From positions 1-21,406 of the forward strand of contig CACZQV010000034.1 in assembly GCA_902783435.1 (NCBI GenBank): a stretch of 21,406 nucleotides of DNA, given 5' to 3'. This DNA is from an uncultured Erysipelotrichaceae bacterium (GTDB lineage Bacteria > Bacillota_I > Bacilli_A > RF39 > UBA660). The position numbers and the translations under genes were made by a program. Below the pieces are notes generated by a model. It was not told where the DNA came from, searched no databases, and saw only the letters and a list, made by a program, of their open reading frames with translations. Below are positions 13,014 to 21,023 of this stretch, one piece after another; position 1 is the stretch's first letter, and every line of letters starts with the position of its first letter.

Positions 13014-13031
13014 ATTTCCTCCCACTTAAAA

Positions 13032-13052
13032 AAATCTAATTAGATTAGATTT
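13032..13052 (-). terminator. Intrinsic terminator of the YitT-family gene
   Basis: A 9-bp inverted repeat (aaatctaat / attagattt) with a 3-base loop, the stop codon inside the stem and seven Ts on the minus strand. It lies only about 20 bases before the start of the PRPP synthetase gene, so either that gene has a promoter overlapping the hairpin or it depends on readthrough. Confidence 0.8.
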
Positions 13053-13911
13053 TCTTTATTTTATTAGTACTCTTTATATGATTACCTATTATATCTGAAA
13101 CATCTGTGATAGTTACAAAAGCTGATTCATCCATTTCTTCTACAATATGTCTTAATTCAAATATTTCTATTCTAGTAAGTACACAGTACATTACTTCTTT
13201 TTCTCCACTTATTAATCCTTTAGCTTTTAATGTAGTTGTAGTTCTTCCTAGTTTCTTATATATTTCTTTTGAGATAGAACTTCCTTTATCTGTAATTATC
13301 ATAGCTGCTTTTGCTTGTTCTAAACCTTCTGATACAAAGTCTATTACTTTAAATGTAATTACATAAGTAAGTAGAGAATACATTGCTCTATCAAATCCAA
13401 AGATGAATCCAGCTACTCCATAAATTATTAAATTAAATACTAAGACAATTTGTCCTACACTTAAGTTTGTCTTTTTACTTATAACAATAGCTACACTTTC
13501 AGTACCATCATTACATCCACCACATTTAATAATTAAACCTACTCCTAATCCTAGAAGTGCCCCTCCAAATACTGTAGCTAAAAGTATTTCTTCTGTGAAA
13601 GGTTTAAATACTTCAAAGAATGATAAGAATAGTGAAAAAGTTAGCATTGAGTATATTGCTCTTACTAGAAATTTTTTTCCTAAGTTTCTATATCCTGCAT
13701 ATAAAAATGGTATATTTAATGCTACTACTAATATGCTTAATGGAATATTAGTTAATTTATAGATGATAATAGATATACCTGTAATACCTCCATCTAAGAT
13801 AGTATTAGGTATTAAGAATTGTTCTAATGCGAATGCTGCTATAATAGTACCTATAGTTAACATAATAAAATTAACTATATTTCTAGTTGCTTTATTTTTG
13901 ATCATTGACAT
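13045..13911 (-). CDS. YitT-family membrane protein with DUF2179 domain
   Basis: 288 residues. The N-terminal part (about 8-200) holds five to six membrane helices with the family signatures ALEQFLIPNTILDGGITGIS and the glycine-rich GLGVGLIIKCGGCNDGTESV. The C-terminal DUF2179 domain (about 205-280) is cytosolic, with AAMIITDKGSSISKEI and VMYCVLTRIEIFELRHIVEE. The family is widespread in Firmicutes; its transport substrate is unsettled. The start at 13911 is supported by AGGTGAT five bases upstream; the ATG at 13926 would leave that site inside the gene. A TATAAT at 13935-13940 is the likely promoter. It is separated from the prs gene downstream by a terminator. Confidence 0.9.
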   Translation of the reverse strand: MSMIKNKATRNIVNFIMLTIGTIIAAFALEQFLIPNTILDGGITGISIIIYKLTNIPLSILVVALNIPFLYAGYRNLGKKFLVRAIYSMLTFSLFLSFFEVFKPFTEEILLATVFGGALLGLGVGLIIKCGGCNDGTESVAIVISKKTNLSVGQIVLVFNLIIYGVAGFIFGFDRAMYSLLTYVITFKVIDFVSEGLEQAKAAMIITDKGSSISKEIYKKLGRTTTTLKAKGLISGEKEVMYCVLTRIEIFELRHIVEEMDESAFVTITDVSDIIGNHIKSTNKIKKI

Positions 13912-13934
13912 TCTATCACCTACCATTCATTAAT

Positions 13935-13940
13935 ATTATA
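13935..13940 (-). promoter_or_regulatory. -10 element for the YitT-family gene
   Basis: TATAAT on the minus strand, 10 bases past the terminator at 13951-13974, followed by GGTAGGTGAT and the ATG at 13911. Confidence 0.5.
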
Positions 13941-13950
13941 TAATAAAACA

Positions 13951-13974
13951 AAAAGAAAGACTATTCTTTCTTTT
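13951..13974 (-). terminator. Intrinsic terminator of the 255-residue membrane-protein gene
   Basis: A 10-bp inverted repeat (aaaagaaaga / tctttctttt) with a 4-base loop, four bases past the stop codon. The T tract on the minus strand is interrupted by a G. Confidence 0.8.
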
Positions 13975-13977
13975 TAA

Positions 13978-14745
13978 TTATTTGTACATATTATGTAAAT
14001 CAGATGAATCTTTTTCTTCTTTTGAAGCAGCTTCTTCTTGTTCTAAAACTTCTATTGGTTTTATTTGTTTTACTTCTTTTGGTTTTGGGGGATTTATTCG
14101 TAATTCTTCTTCTCTTTCTTTTCTTAAATCTTCATTTACTCTTTTATATCCTTGTCTTACATCATTGCCATCAAAGTTTTGATATTTTCTTGTAAATAAT
14201 AAATTATATAGGAATATTAATAATAATGCTCCTCCTAATACACTAAATATTTTTATTAAAAACTCTGTTTTAGAATCTAATGTATTGTTTTTATATTGAC
14301 CTATTTCTTTTATTGTTTGACCTATATATTCATCAAATCCCGAAGTTCTGCAATCTTTATTATCACTTAGTACTGCAATATATTTAATATCTTCTAATTT
14401 ATAATCTTTACCTATATAATCTTTAGTTACGTCTATTTCATAAGTTATTTCTTCTTTACCATTAATGGTATAATCACAATGATTAATAGTACCTATATTT
14501 TTCTTATTATTATTAAATAATCCAATACTTATAGTTATAGGAGTAGATTCATCACTTAAATTTTTAATACCTTCAAATATTATTTTATTATCTTTATAAT
14601 AAAATTTTTTATAACTAAATTTCTTAGTTACTATAGTTGTTTTTGTATCTATAGGTATTAATTCTTTTATTTCATAATTAGCAGCATTTACTGGAGTTGT
14701 GATTAATAATAATATTAAAATTAGTAATACTTTTATTCTTTTCAT
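13978..14745 (-). CDS. Secreted/membrane protein of unknown function, partner of YlbL-like protease
   Basis: 255 residues. A signal peptide (1-21, ending TPVNA) is followed by an extracellular domain of about 140 residues with two cysteines (C94 and C132) that may pair, then one membrane helix (about 164-188) and a charged cytoplasmic tail with many glutamates and the proline cluster NPPKPKEVKQIKPIE. This type I topology puts a sensor-like domain outside and an interaction tail inside. I do not recognise the family. It begins 10 bases after the stop codon of the Lon/PDZ protease gene, with AAGGAG overlapping the end of that gene, so the pair forms an operon and the protein may be a substrate or partner of the protease. 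Confidence 0.7.
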   Translation of the reverse strand: MKRIKVLLILILLLITTPVNAANYEIKELIPIDTKTTIVTKKFSYKKFYYKDNKIIFEGIKNLSDESTPITISIGLFNNNKKNIGTINHCDYTINGKEEITYEIDVTKDYIGKDYKLEDIKYIAVLSDNKDCRTSGFDEYIGQTIKEIGQYKNNTLDSKTEFLIKIFSVLGGALLLIFLYNLLFTRKYQNFDGNDVRQGYKRVNEDLRKEREEELRINPPKPKEVKQIKPIEVLEQEEAASKEEKDSSDLHNMYK

Positions 14746-14755
14746 AATATTCTCC

Positions 14756-15754
14756 TTATAGTTTATTTAATTCTTCTAAAGCTTCTTCTATAGTTCTTAC
14801 TTTTATTATTTTTATTTTTAGTTTCTTATCTTTCTTGTATTTTATCGCATCTTTATAATTTTGTCCATCTGGTACTAAAAATATATCAGATTTAGCGTCA
14901 TATGCTCCTAAAAGTTTATGTTCTACTCCACCTATTTCTCCTATAGTTCCATCTTCTTCTATAGTACCAGTTCCTGTTATTTTTAATCCTTTAGTTATGT
15001 CTTTCTTAGTTAGTTGGTTATATAATTCTAACGTTGTGATTAACCCTCCTGAAGGTCCTGATTCACTACTTCTAAATTTAATTTTTGCTTCTGGATTAGT
15101 ATTATATTCTCTTACAAATTGTAATCCTACTCCTAGTATTAATCTATCTTTGTACTTATATATTTTTGTTTTAATTTCTTTTTCTTTGTTTTTTCTTTTT
15201 ATTTTTATTATTGCTTCATCATTTTCTTTTAAAGTTTGAATATATTCTCGATATTCATCAACTGTATTATAAGTATTACCATTAATACTTAATACTTCAT
15301 CACCTACTTTAAGTGGTGTTTTATATCCTTCAAATATAGTTATTATATATAATTTAGATGATTTTTCTTTTATTTCTTTATTCGCTAATTTATAAGCCCA
15401 ATATGTAGCAGTTCCATTAGAAGTAAGTAAATCTAAATTACTTCTAAATTCAATGTCTTCTATACTCTCTTTTTCATTATATTTATATAAATTAGCATCT
15501 TCTCTTTCCCATGTAGGAATAATATAACTTAATCCATATGTAAGAATTGTTCCTTGTAATTCAGTTACATAACTTATATTAAAACTACCTTTTTCTTTAT
15601 ATTTATTAGCTACTTCTATACGAGTTGATACATCACTTGTTCCTCCACCTGTAACTATATAATAATTTAGTGGGTATTGTAATATAATGTATAGAAGAAT
15701 TAAAAATATAATAAATTTGTATTCTTCTTTAATAAATTCTAGTATTTTCTTCAT
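14756..15754 (-). CDS. YlbL-like membrane-anchored PDZ/Lon-type serine protease
   Basis: 332 residues. One N-terminal membrane helix (13-31) anchors an extracellular protein. Residues about 143-190 are a PDZ domain (VGDEVLSINGNTYNTVDEYR), and 205-330 a Lon-type S16 protease domain. The catalytic serine is S235 in SGPSGGL and the lysine is K280 in GGVEHKLLGA, so the Ser-Lys dyad is intact. There is no ATPase domain, as in Bacillus YlbL, which degrades division-inhibitor proteins. I start at 15754 because GGTGAT lies four bases before this ATG; upstream codons overlap the promoter. It heads a two-gene operon with the 255-residue membrane protein and is divergent from the YlbJ-like gene, matching the ylbJ-ylbL association in Bacillus. 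Confidence 0.9.
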   Translation of the reverse strand: MKKILEFIKEEYKFIIFLILLYIILQYPLNYYIVTGGGTSDVSTRIEVANKYKEKGSFNISYVTELQGTILTYGLSYIIPTWEREDANLYKYNEKESIEDIEFRSNLDLLTSNGTATYWAYKLANKEIKEKSSKLYIITIFEGYKTPLKVGDEVLSINGNTYNTVDEYREYIQTLKENDEAIIKIKRKNKEKEIKTKIYKYKDRLILGVGLQFVREYNTNPEAKIKFRSSESGPSGGLITTLELYNQLTKKDITKGLKITGTGTIEEDGTIGEIGGVEHKLLGAYDAKSDIFLVPDGQNYKDAIKYKKDKKLKIKIIKVRTIEEALEELNKL

Positions 15755-15770
15755 GTTATCACCTATTCTA

Positions 15771-15779
15771 ATTATAACA
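15771..15779 (-). promoter_or_regulatory. Extended -10 promoter TGTTATAAT for the YlbL-like operon
   Basis: TGTTATAAT on the minus strand, followed by GGTGAT (15758-15763) and the ATG at 15754. It lies in a 41-base divergent gap, so the YlbJ-like gene must use an overlapping plus-strand promoter that I cannot place firmly. Confidence 0.7.
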
Positions 15780-15795
15780 AACAAAAAGGAAAAAT

Positions 15796-16656
15796 ATGAA
15801 AAAAATTTTAAATACTATGGTAGTACTTGTCACTTTATTATTATTTGTTTTATATTTAATTAATTCTAAATTTATTATTAATTCTTTTTTAGATTATACT
15901 AATATTTTTATTACTAAGTTGGCACCATTTACTTTTATAAATATTTTATTAGTATCAATACTATTAGATTATAATTTACTAGACTTATTACCTATTAAGA
16001 ATAGTGGTTTATATGTATTTTTTCTTAGTCTACTCAGTGGTTTTCCTTCTGGGGCTATTTATACAAAAGAGATGTTTGAGAAGGATTTAATTGATAATAA
16101 TACTTCTAATAATATTCTTACTTATAGTCATTTTCCTAATCTATTATTTATGTTTGGTACTATTAATTTAATAATAAATGATATATTTATTTGTTTTAAG
16201 ATATTTATATCTATATTTATAAGTAATTTTATATTATATATATTTTCTAATAAGAGTATGTATAATAGTAAGATAATTAATAATAATAGTTTTTCTAATA
16301 TACTTAGTAAAAATATTAATAAAACTTTTAAGAATATTATATCGATATATGGAATTAGTATATTTTTTTATTTAATTAGTTGTATCATTTTTAGATATAT
16401 TTCTTTTAATACTTATAGTTATGTTTTTATTAGTGGTTTATTTGATTTACTAAAAGGTATTTTTACTACTAGTTTAATTAATGGTAATACAAAATACTTA
16501 TTTATATTATTTTTTATTAGTTTTGGAAGTATTTCTATACATATGCAGGTTAAAAGTATTATAGGCAACAAATTAAGTTATAAGTACTTTTTTATAGGTA
16601 GAATTATTAGTACTATTATTTCTTTTTTTATATTTTTTATAATAAAAAAATTCTAG
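15796..16656 (+). CDS. YlbJ-like integral membrane protein
   Basis: A 286-residue membrane protein with about seven to eight hydrophobic helices. The signature FLSLLSGFPSGAIYTKEM (77-94) is the conserved gate motif of YlbJ/nucleoside-recognition-domain proteins, and TYSHFPNLLFMFG (109-121) is a second typical block. Bacillus YlbJ is about 400 residues and needed for sporulation; this one is clearly shorter, so it may be a reduced or different branch. It is divergent from the YlbL-like gene across 41 bases and converges on the prepilin genes at a shared terminator. AAGGAA precedes the ATG. The homology is fairly sure; the cargo is unknown. Confidence 0.78.
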   Translation: MKKILNTMVVLVTLLLFVLYLINSKFIINSFLDYTNIFITKLAPFTFINILLVSILLDYNLLDLLPIKNSGLYVFFLSLLSGFPSGAIYTKEMFEKDLIDNNTSNNILTYSHFPNLLFMFGTINLIINDIFICFKIFISIFISNFILYIFSNKSMYNSKIINNNSFSNILSKNINKTFKNIISIYGISIFFYLISCIIFRYISFNTYSYVFISGLFDLLKGIFTTSLINGNTKYLFILFFISFGSISIHMQVKSIIGNKLSYKYFFIGRIISTIISFFIFFIIKKF

Positions 16657-16671
16657 TTAATACTAGAATTT
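16648..16671. terminator. Bidirectional terminator between YlbJ-like and prepilin genes
   Basis: A 9-bp inverted repeat (aaattctag / ctagaattt) with a 6-base loop. The plus-strand stop TAG is in its left arm and the minus-strand stop begins in its right arm. The minus-strand side has the stronger T tract (seven Ts). Confidence 0.82.
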
Positions 16672-17344
16672 AATAACCATAATTCCATAAACCTGATTCT
16701 GCTCCTCCATCGGATACATAATCTATTGGGGCAACTATGTTTATTCCATAACGAGTAGAAAGTTCTGGATGATAGAATCCTATATATATAGAAAGAACAT
16801 GATCATCTGTTATTTTTATTAATACGTTATTTATACTTAAATCTTGTACTTTATGACATGATGTTTTTATTTTTTCTGATGGTTTACAATTAGAATCATC
16901 TACAGAATTTCCTTGTTCTGAAAAACCTAATTCAGGAAGAGGATACTCTACCATTTCATCATCTTTTCCATATTTAATCATAAAGTAATCATCTACATTA
17001 TTTAAACCCGCTAAGTGATATGATGATTTAGCTAAGCGTTGTTCTATGATTAGAGTTCTTTTAGAACCATCTTTTAAATAACAAGTAACTGTATGAACTG
17101 TTATTTGATTTTTTACTTCTTTTTTATATTCTGCATGAGTTAAACCTATTTTTATTAAATCATCTTGAATATTTTTTGTTAATATATCTTTATAACTATA
17201 TACTTGTTCTTTATAATCTTCTAATAATCTTTTTTCATTAAAATAAGATATTGTAGAATACATTGATATTGTTACTATAACTACTAATACAAAGCAAATT
17301 ATAACTTCGATGGTAGTAATTCCTTTATTATTTAATTTCATCAT
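16670..17344 (-). CDS. Type IV/competence-type minor prepilin
   Basis: 224 residues. The N-terminus, NNKGITTIEVIICFVLVVIV, is a class III prepilin signal: a short basic leader, cleavage after G8, then the helix with glutamate at mature position 5 (E13). The remaining domain of about 185 residues is strand-rich, with cysteines at 88, 153 and 163. The gene overlaps the upstream prepilin gene by one base (TAATG), and GAGGTGAG lies within that gene, so translation is coupled. It should be assembled by the ATPase encoded divergently at 18137. A prepilin peptidase and PilC-like protein are not in the window. It may serve DNA uptake, adhesion or secretion. Confidence 0.85.
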   Translation of the reverse strand: MMKLNNKGITTIEVIICFVLVVIVTISMYSTISYFNEKRLLEDYKEQVYSYKDILTKNIQDDLIKIGLTHAEYKKEVKNQITVHTVTCYLKDGSKRTLIIEQRLAKSSYHLAGLNNVDDYFMIKYGKDDEMVEYPLPELGFSEQGNSVDDSNCKPSEKIKTSCHKVQDLSINNVLIKITDDHVLSIYIGFYHPELSTRYGINIVAPIDYVSDGGAESGLWNYGY

Positions 17345-18048
17345 TATCTACTCACCTCGATTGTTGCATATGAATAATAATTATTATTATCTTTTTTATG
17401 TTGGAAGGCAGCAATTACACGATATCTTGCGCCTGTTAGAGAATCAGCTGTATAATCTGGAAGTGATTCTATATAGTCCTTAAATCCACTTCTAAATTCT
17501 TTTTTATCAGCTTCTCTTGTACAAGATTGTATTACTATTCCATCAGCACTTGATCCTTTACATTCATTTATATAATTATCTCTATTTTCTTTATTTACTT
17601 GATTTTTTAAAATAGATTCAGAAACTTTATCTTTAAAATATATTTTGGTATCATTATCTACTTTTTTACCTATTTGATACTTAGTAATATATATTTCACA
17701 ATGATTACCACTACTATTACAACCTTTTACTTCTAATGCTTTTACTAAACTTACACACATTTCTCTTTTTTCTGTATCAGATATATCTTTACATTCAAAT
17801 CTTACAAAACTATTACTATTAAAGAATTCTTCTTCTTTTGTAGTTAAATTATATGATGAATCTTCAATCATTCTTTTTAACCAATATACAGAGTATTTTC
17901 CATCTACATCATCATATGATTCTCTCTTTTCATATTCACCCATTAATGGATAAAAATTTGTAAAAATAAGTGTAAAGATAGCCATTAAAAATACTGCTAC
18001 TACAAGGGTTTCAGCTAAGACAAATCCTTTTTGATTAATTTTTTTCAT
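17344..18048 (-). CDS. Type IV/competence-type prepilin
   Basis: 234 residues. MKKINQKGFVLAETLVVAVF gives the prepilin leader with cleavage between G8 and F9 and glutamate at mature position 5 (E13), then the rest of the hydrophobic helix to about 31. The C-terminal domain is large and has several cysteines, with NSSGNHCEIYITKYQIG in the middle, and ends in a strand-rich SYATIEVSR. The size suggests a minor pilin of the PilV/PulJ type and not the main subunit. It is the first gene of the prepilin operon and is divergent from the ATPase gene. AAGGAGAG precedes the ATG, at a rather long spacing, and a TATAAT lies at 18084-18089. Confidence 0.86.
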   Translation of the reverse strand: MKKINQKGFVLAETLVVAVFLMAIFTLIFTNFYPLMGEYEKRESYDDVDGKYSVYWLKRMIEDSSYNLTTKEEEFFNSNSFVRFECKDISDTEKREMCVSLVKALEVKGCNSSGNHCEIYITKYQIGKKVDNDTKIYFKDKVSESILKNQVNKENRDNYINECKGSSADGIVIQSCTREADKKEFRSGFKDYIESLPDYTADSLTGARYRVIAAFQHKKDNNNYYSYATIEVSR

Positions 18049-18083
18049 ATTTCACTTTCTCTCCTTGATATTCTTGTAATTTT

Positions 18084-18089
18084 ATTATA
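18084..18089 (-). promoter_or_regulatory. -10 element of the prepilin operon
   Basis: TATAAT on the minus strand in the 88-base divergent gap, 35 bases before the ATG at 18048. It lies back to back with the ATPase promoter, so one regulator could control both arms. Confidence 0.5.
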
Positions 18090-18099
18090 TAATAATTAT

Positions 18100-18108
18100 T
18101 GATAAAAT
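18100..18108 (+). promoter_or_regulatory. Extended -10 promoter TGATAAAAT of the pilus ATPase gene
   Basis: TG-A-TAAAAT on the plus strand, followed about 16 bases later by AAAGGGG and the ATG at 18137. Confidence 0.5.
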
Positions 18109-18136
18109 ACCATAGAAAGTAGACAAAGGGGTTGAA

Positions 18137-19768
18137 ATGATGGTTCAATTTGATGTCAAGCGTGTACAAAAGGGAACCGAGAGTTTCATGGTGTCTTTTG
18201 ATTTTACTAAAACACCTGTTACTCAAATCGCTGATTATATCATTATTTCTGCATCTAAATATAAATCTTCAGATATTCATTTCGATCCTAGAGAAGACGG
18301 AATGATGGTTAGATTTAGAATAGATGGAGATCTACAAGATTATACTTTTGTTCCGAAAGCTTATGAAAAAAATTTAACGACAAGACTTAAATTACTTGCG
18401 AATATGAATATTACTGAATCTCGTCTTCCACAAGATGGTGCGATTAAAGGTATGTATGGAGATGAATATCTTGATATGCGTGTTTCTTCCCTACCACTTA
18501 ATGAAGGTGAAAAAATAGTTATTCGTATTTTAGATTATTCACGTAGTTTGGAAGGTATTGATACATTAGGCTTCCATCCTAAAAATTTAGAAAAAGTAAA
18601 AAGAATGATGAGTATTCCAAATGGAATTATTTTAACTACTGGAGCTACTGGTTCTGGTAAATCTACTACAAACTATTCGATTATACAAGGTTTAAATAAA
18701 CCTGAAACTAATATAATAACTGTAGAAGACCCAATAGAAATGAACATTGAGGGTATCAACCAAGTTCAAGTTAATTCTGAAATTGGTATGACATTTGCAG
18801 CTGCGCTTAGATCTATCTTAAGACAAGATCCAAATATTATACTTATCGGAGAAATTCGTGACTCAGAAACAGCTCAAATAGCAGTACGTGCTTCTATTAC
18901 TGGGCACTTAGTTTTATCAACAATCCATACTAATAATGCTTTGGCTACTGTTGAACGTTTACTTGATATGGATGTTGAACGTTATTTATTATCTACTGCA
19001 TTAACTGGAATTATTTCTCAAAGACTTGCGAAAATGTTATGTCCTGATTGTAGATATCAAAGAGAAACTACTAAGTATGAGAAAAAAGTATTTAAAAAAT
19101 ATATGAACATGGATGTATCACATGTATGGGATGCTAATCCAAAGGGTTGTGATCATTGTCGTAAAGGTTATCATGGACGTTTAGCTTTTCACGAAGTATT
19201 AGAACTAGATGATAATATTAGAAGTGCTTTAAATAACGATAAATTAGAAAAGAAAGAATTAGCTAAGATGGTTTATTCTGGTAATACTATTACAATGTTA
19301 CAAGATGCATTGATTAAGTGTTTAGAAGGAAAAACTTCATTTGAGGAAGTATATAGAAATATTGAAATAGAAAATGAAGATGATGATAACTATGAGAATG
19401 AAATGGCTACAGAAATAAGAGATTCTGTTCCTAAAGAAGAGTATGTTCCAGAGAGTAATGATTTATTAGATTCTCCTGTTAAGAAAAATACTGAAAATGA
19501 TATATCTAGTGTAATTACTCCACCAGCATTTACTGCAGCAGATTTCAACGATGAGGCACCAGTTACTACTGCGGCTCCTACTACTAGTCCTGTTGTTCAA
19601 ACTAGTGTTGTTCCTACTACTAGTCCTGTTGCTCAAACTAGTGCTGTTCCTATCCCAACAGTTGTTAATCAAGTACCTAATGTACAACCTGTACAAACTC
19701 AAATTAGTCAACCTGTTGCACCAATAACAAAACTAGAACAAACTCCAATTGTTAACAATACAAATTAA
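18137..19768 (+). CDS. GspE/PilB-family pilus assembly ATPase with long disordered tail
   Basis: 543 residues. It starts directly with the N2-type domain (26-130) and lacks the long N-terminal domain of PilB/GspE, as in ComGA. Walker A is GATGSGKST (169-177), the Asp box TVEDPIE (195-201), Walker B IILIGEIRD (234-242) and the His box GHLVLSTIHTN (256-266). A zinc site is formed by C302-x2-C305 and C338-x2-C341. The catalytic core ends near 412. About 130 acidic, then Thr/Pro/Val/Gln-rich residues follow, including two 12-residue repeats, which is unusual for this family. It powers pilus extension from the cytoplasmic face of the membrane. It is divergent from two prepilin genes, with which it forms the locus. 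Confidence 0.92.
   Translation: MMVQFDVKRVQKGTESFMVSFDFTKTPVTQIADYIIISASKYKSSDIHFDPREDGMMVRFRIDGDLQDYTFVPKAYEKNLTTRLKLLANMNITESRLPQDGAIKGMYGDEYLDMRVSSLPLNEGEKIVIRILDYSRSLEGIDTLGFHPKNLEKVKRMMSIPNGIILTTGATGSGKSTTNYSIIQGLNKPETNIITVEDPIEMNIEGINQVQVNSEIGMTFAAALRSILRQDPNIILIGEIRDSETAQIAVRASITGHLVLSTIHTNNALATVERLLDMDVERYLLSTALTGIISQRLAKMLCPDCRYQRETTKYEKKVFKKYMNMDVSHVWDANPKGCDHCRKGYHGRLAFHEVLELDDNIRSALNNDKLEKKELAKMVYSGNTITMLQDALIKCLEGKTSFEEVYRNIEIENEDDDNYENEMATEIRDSVPKEEYVPESNDLLDSPVKKNTENDISSVITPPAFTAADFNDEAPVTTAAPTTSPVVQTSVVPTTSPVAQTSAVPIPTVVNQVPNVQPVQTQISQPVAPITKLEQTPIVNNTN
19577..19648 (+). repeat. Two 36-bp tandem repeats in the ATPase tail
   Basis: Units at 19577-19612 and 19613-19648 differ at only two positions and encode PTTSPVVQTSVV and PTTSPVAQTSAV. 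The in-frame unit length allows copy number to change without breaking the gene. Confidence 0.85.
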
Positions 19769-19789
19769 AAAGAACCTATGGTTCTTTTT
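19767..19789. terminator. Bidirectional terminator between pilus ATPase and dTMP-kinase-like genes
   Basis: A 10-bp inverted repeat (aaaaagaacc / ggttcttttt) with a 3-base loop and T tracts on both strands. The minus-strand stop codon (19776-19778) lies at the tip of the hairpin. Confidence 0.88.
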
Positions 19790-20444
19790 TTATTAACTCT
19801 ATTATTTCATTATTTATATCTTCGATAGTTCTTAATTCATTATTTTTTACACATTCTATTTTTTCCCAATTATATAATTCAGATAATTCTATATAAGCTT
19901 CTTCTGTTTGTTTTAAGTATTCTTCATCTTTTTCATGTTCATCTAAGTCTCTTTTTTCACTTAAAACTTTAGTATATTCATATGGTACATGTAAAAAGAT
20001 AGTTTTATCTGGTTTAGGTAGTTTTAATAACCAATATTCTAATTTATCTATCCATTGATACATATTAAATCTTTCATCTTTATCTTTTATTTTGCTACCT
20101 TGAAAAGCTAAATTAGATGTAGTATATCTATCTAGTATTACATAATAATCTTTATCTAAGTATTCTAATATTTTAGGTATATTATATTTTCTATCAGCGG
20201 CATAATACATAGATACCACATATGGATTTACATTAACTGCACCCTCTTCAAACACAGATTCTCCTATTTCTTTTTTACCTAAATATGCACCACCTACTAT
20301 TTTCCCTGTAGGAGTATCATACATTGGAAATTCAAATCGAATGCATTTAATTTGTTCTTCTTTCAATCTTTTTTCTAATAATTTAGATTGTGTTTCTTTA
20401 CCTGATGTATCAGTTCCTTCAAGTACTATTATTTTTCCAGACAT
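19776..20444 (-). CDS. Thymidylate kinase-like nucleotide kinase
   Basis: 222 residues. It has the P-loop VLEGTDTSGKETQSKLL (7-23), the substrate-binding FEFPMYDTPTG (38-48), and DRYTTSNLAFQG (105-116), the DRY/F-x-x-S-x-x-A-Y/F-Q-G block diagnostic of dTMP kinases. The enzyme would phosphorylate dTMP to dTDP. The residue after the P-loop lysine is glutamate (E17), not serine or threonine, with T18 next; GK-x-TQ variants are known to me in Firmicutes relatives, so this need not mean loss of activity. An acidic lid region (162-176, KRDLDEHEKDEEYL) differs from the E. coli type. It lies 8 bases after the stop codon of the upstream hypothetical gene, with AGGTGAAG overlapping, so the two are co-transcribed. 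Confidence 0.83.
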   Translation of the reverse strand: MSGKIIVLEGTDTSGKETQSKLLEKRLKEEQIKCIRFEFPMYDTPTGKIVGGAYLGKKEIGESVFEEGAVNVNPYVVSMYYAADRKYNIPKILEYLDKDYYVILDRYTTSNLAFQGSKIKDKDERFNMYQWIDKLEYWLLKLPKPDKTIFLHVPYEYTKVLSEKRDLDEHEKDEEYLKQTEEAYIELSELYNWEKIECVKNNELRTIEDINNEIIELIKKEP

Positions 20445-20452
20445 ATCTTCAC

Positions 20453-20959
20453 CTATCTTTTTTCTATTTTTATTTCATATGAATTATTTTCTACTTTACC
20501 TTTATACTTTTTATCTATCCACATTCTTAATATTTTATTTTTATTATTAATTTTACCACTATATATTATTATCCCATTATTTGAAGTTATTTTTCCTTCA
20601 CTTAATGTTATTTCTTTATCAATATAACATTTAATATACTTATCATCTATATTACTATTTATTTTATATATAACTATATTATATAAATCTTCTTTATCTC
20701 CTGTAATATCTAATACTAAATTAGAATTATTAAAACTAGACTTTCCTATTTTATTAGATAATTTTTTTATATTATTAATTCTTAATTTATCTGTTTTATT
20801 ATTACTAAAAGAAATATAACTAGTAGTTAATTCATTTACTTTAGGTTCTAGGACATTAGTTTCAAATATAAAGTATGTTAAAAGAAATACTAGTATTCCT
20901 AAGATACTACATATAAATATTTTCTTAAAATATATTTTCTTTTTCTTTGTATTTTTCAT
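20453..20959 (-). CDS. Hypothetical membrane-anchored protein
   Basis: A 168-residue protein that I do not recognise. A strongly basic N-terminus (MKNTKKKKIYFKK) and one hydrophobic helix (14-32) indicate a type II membrane protein with about 135 residues outside. The outer part is rich in asparagine, lysine and serine and predicted strand-rich, with one cysteine (about 111). It has no lipobox and no enzymatic motif. It is the first gene of an operon with the thymidylate-kinase-like gene, whose ribosome-binding site overlaps its TAG; the pairing may be only positional. GAGGTAAT precedes the ATG, and a -10-like TGTTAATAT lies at 20981-20989. Confidence 0.65.
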   Translation of the reverse strand: MKNTKKKKIYFKKIFICSILGILVFLLTYFIFETNVLEPKVNELTTSYISFSNNKTDKLRINNIKKLSNKIGKSSFNNSNLVLDITGDKEDLYNIVIYKINSNIDDKYIKCYIDKEITLSEGKITSNNGIIIYSGKINNKNKILRMWIDKKYKGKVENNSYEIKIEKR

Positions 20960-20980
20960 CCTATTACCTCTTCTATATTA

Positions 20981-20989
20981 ATATTAACA
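20981..20989 (-). promoter_or_regulatory. Extended -10 promoter TGTTAATAT
   Basis: TGTTAATAT on the minus strand, a TGn-TAATAT variant of the window's common promoter, 21 bases before the ATG at 20959 with GAGGTAAT between them. Confidence 0.5.
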
Positions 20990-21023
20990 AATATTTAAAT
21001 ATTAATCTATAAAACAAATAAAA

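Noticed and set aside
18035..18226. Minus-strand open frame across the pilus divergent region
   Set aside because: It overlaps the ATPase start, both promoters and the first prepilin start, and encodes no recognisable protein.
19466..19711. Minus-strand Ser/Asn/Arg-rich open frame
   Set aside because: It is the antisense shadow of the repetitive tail of the pilus ATPase.
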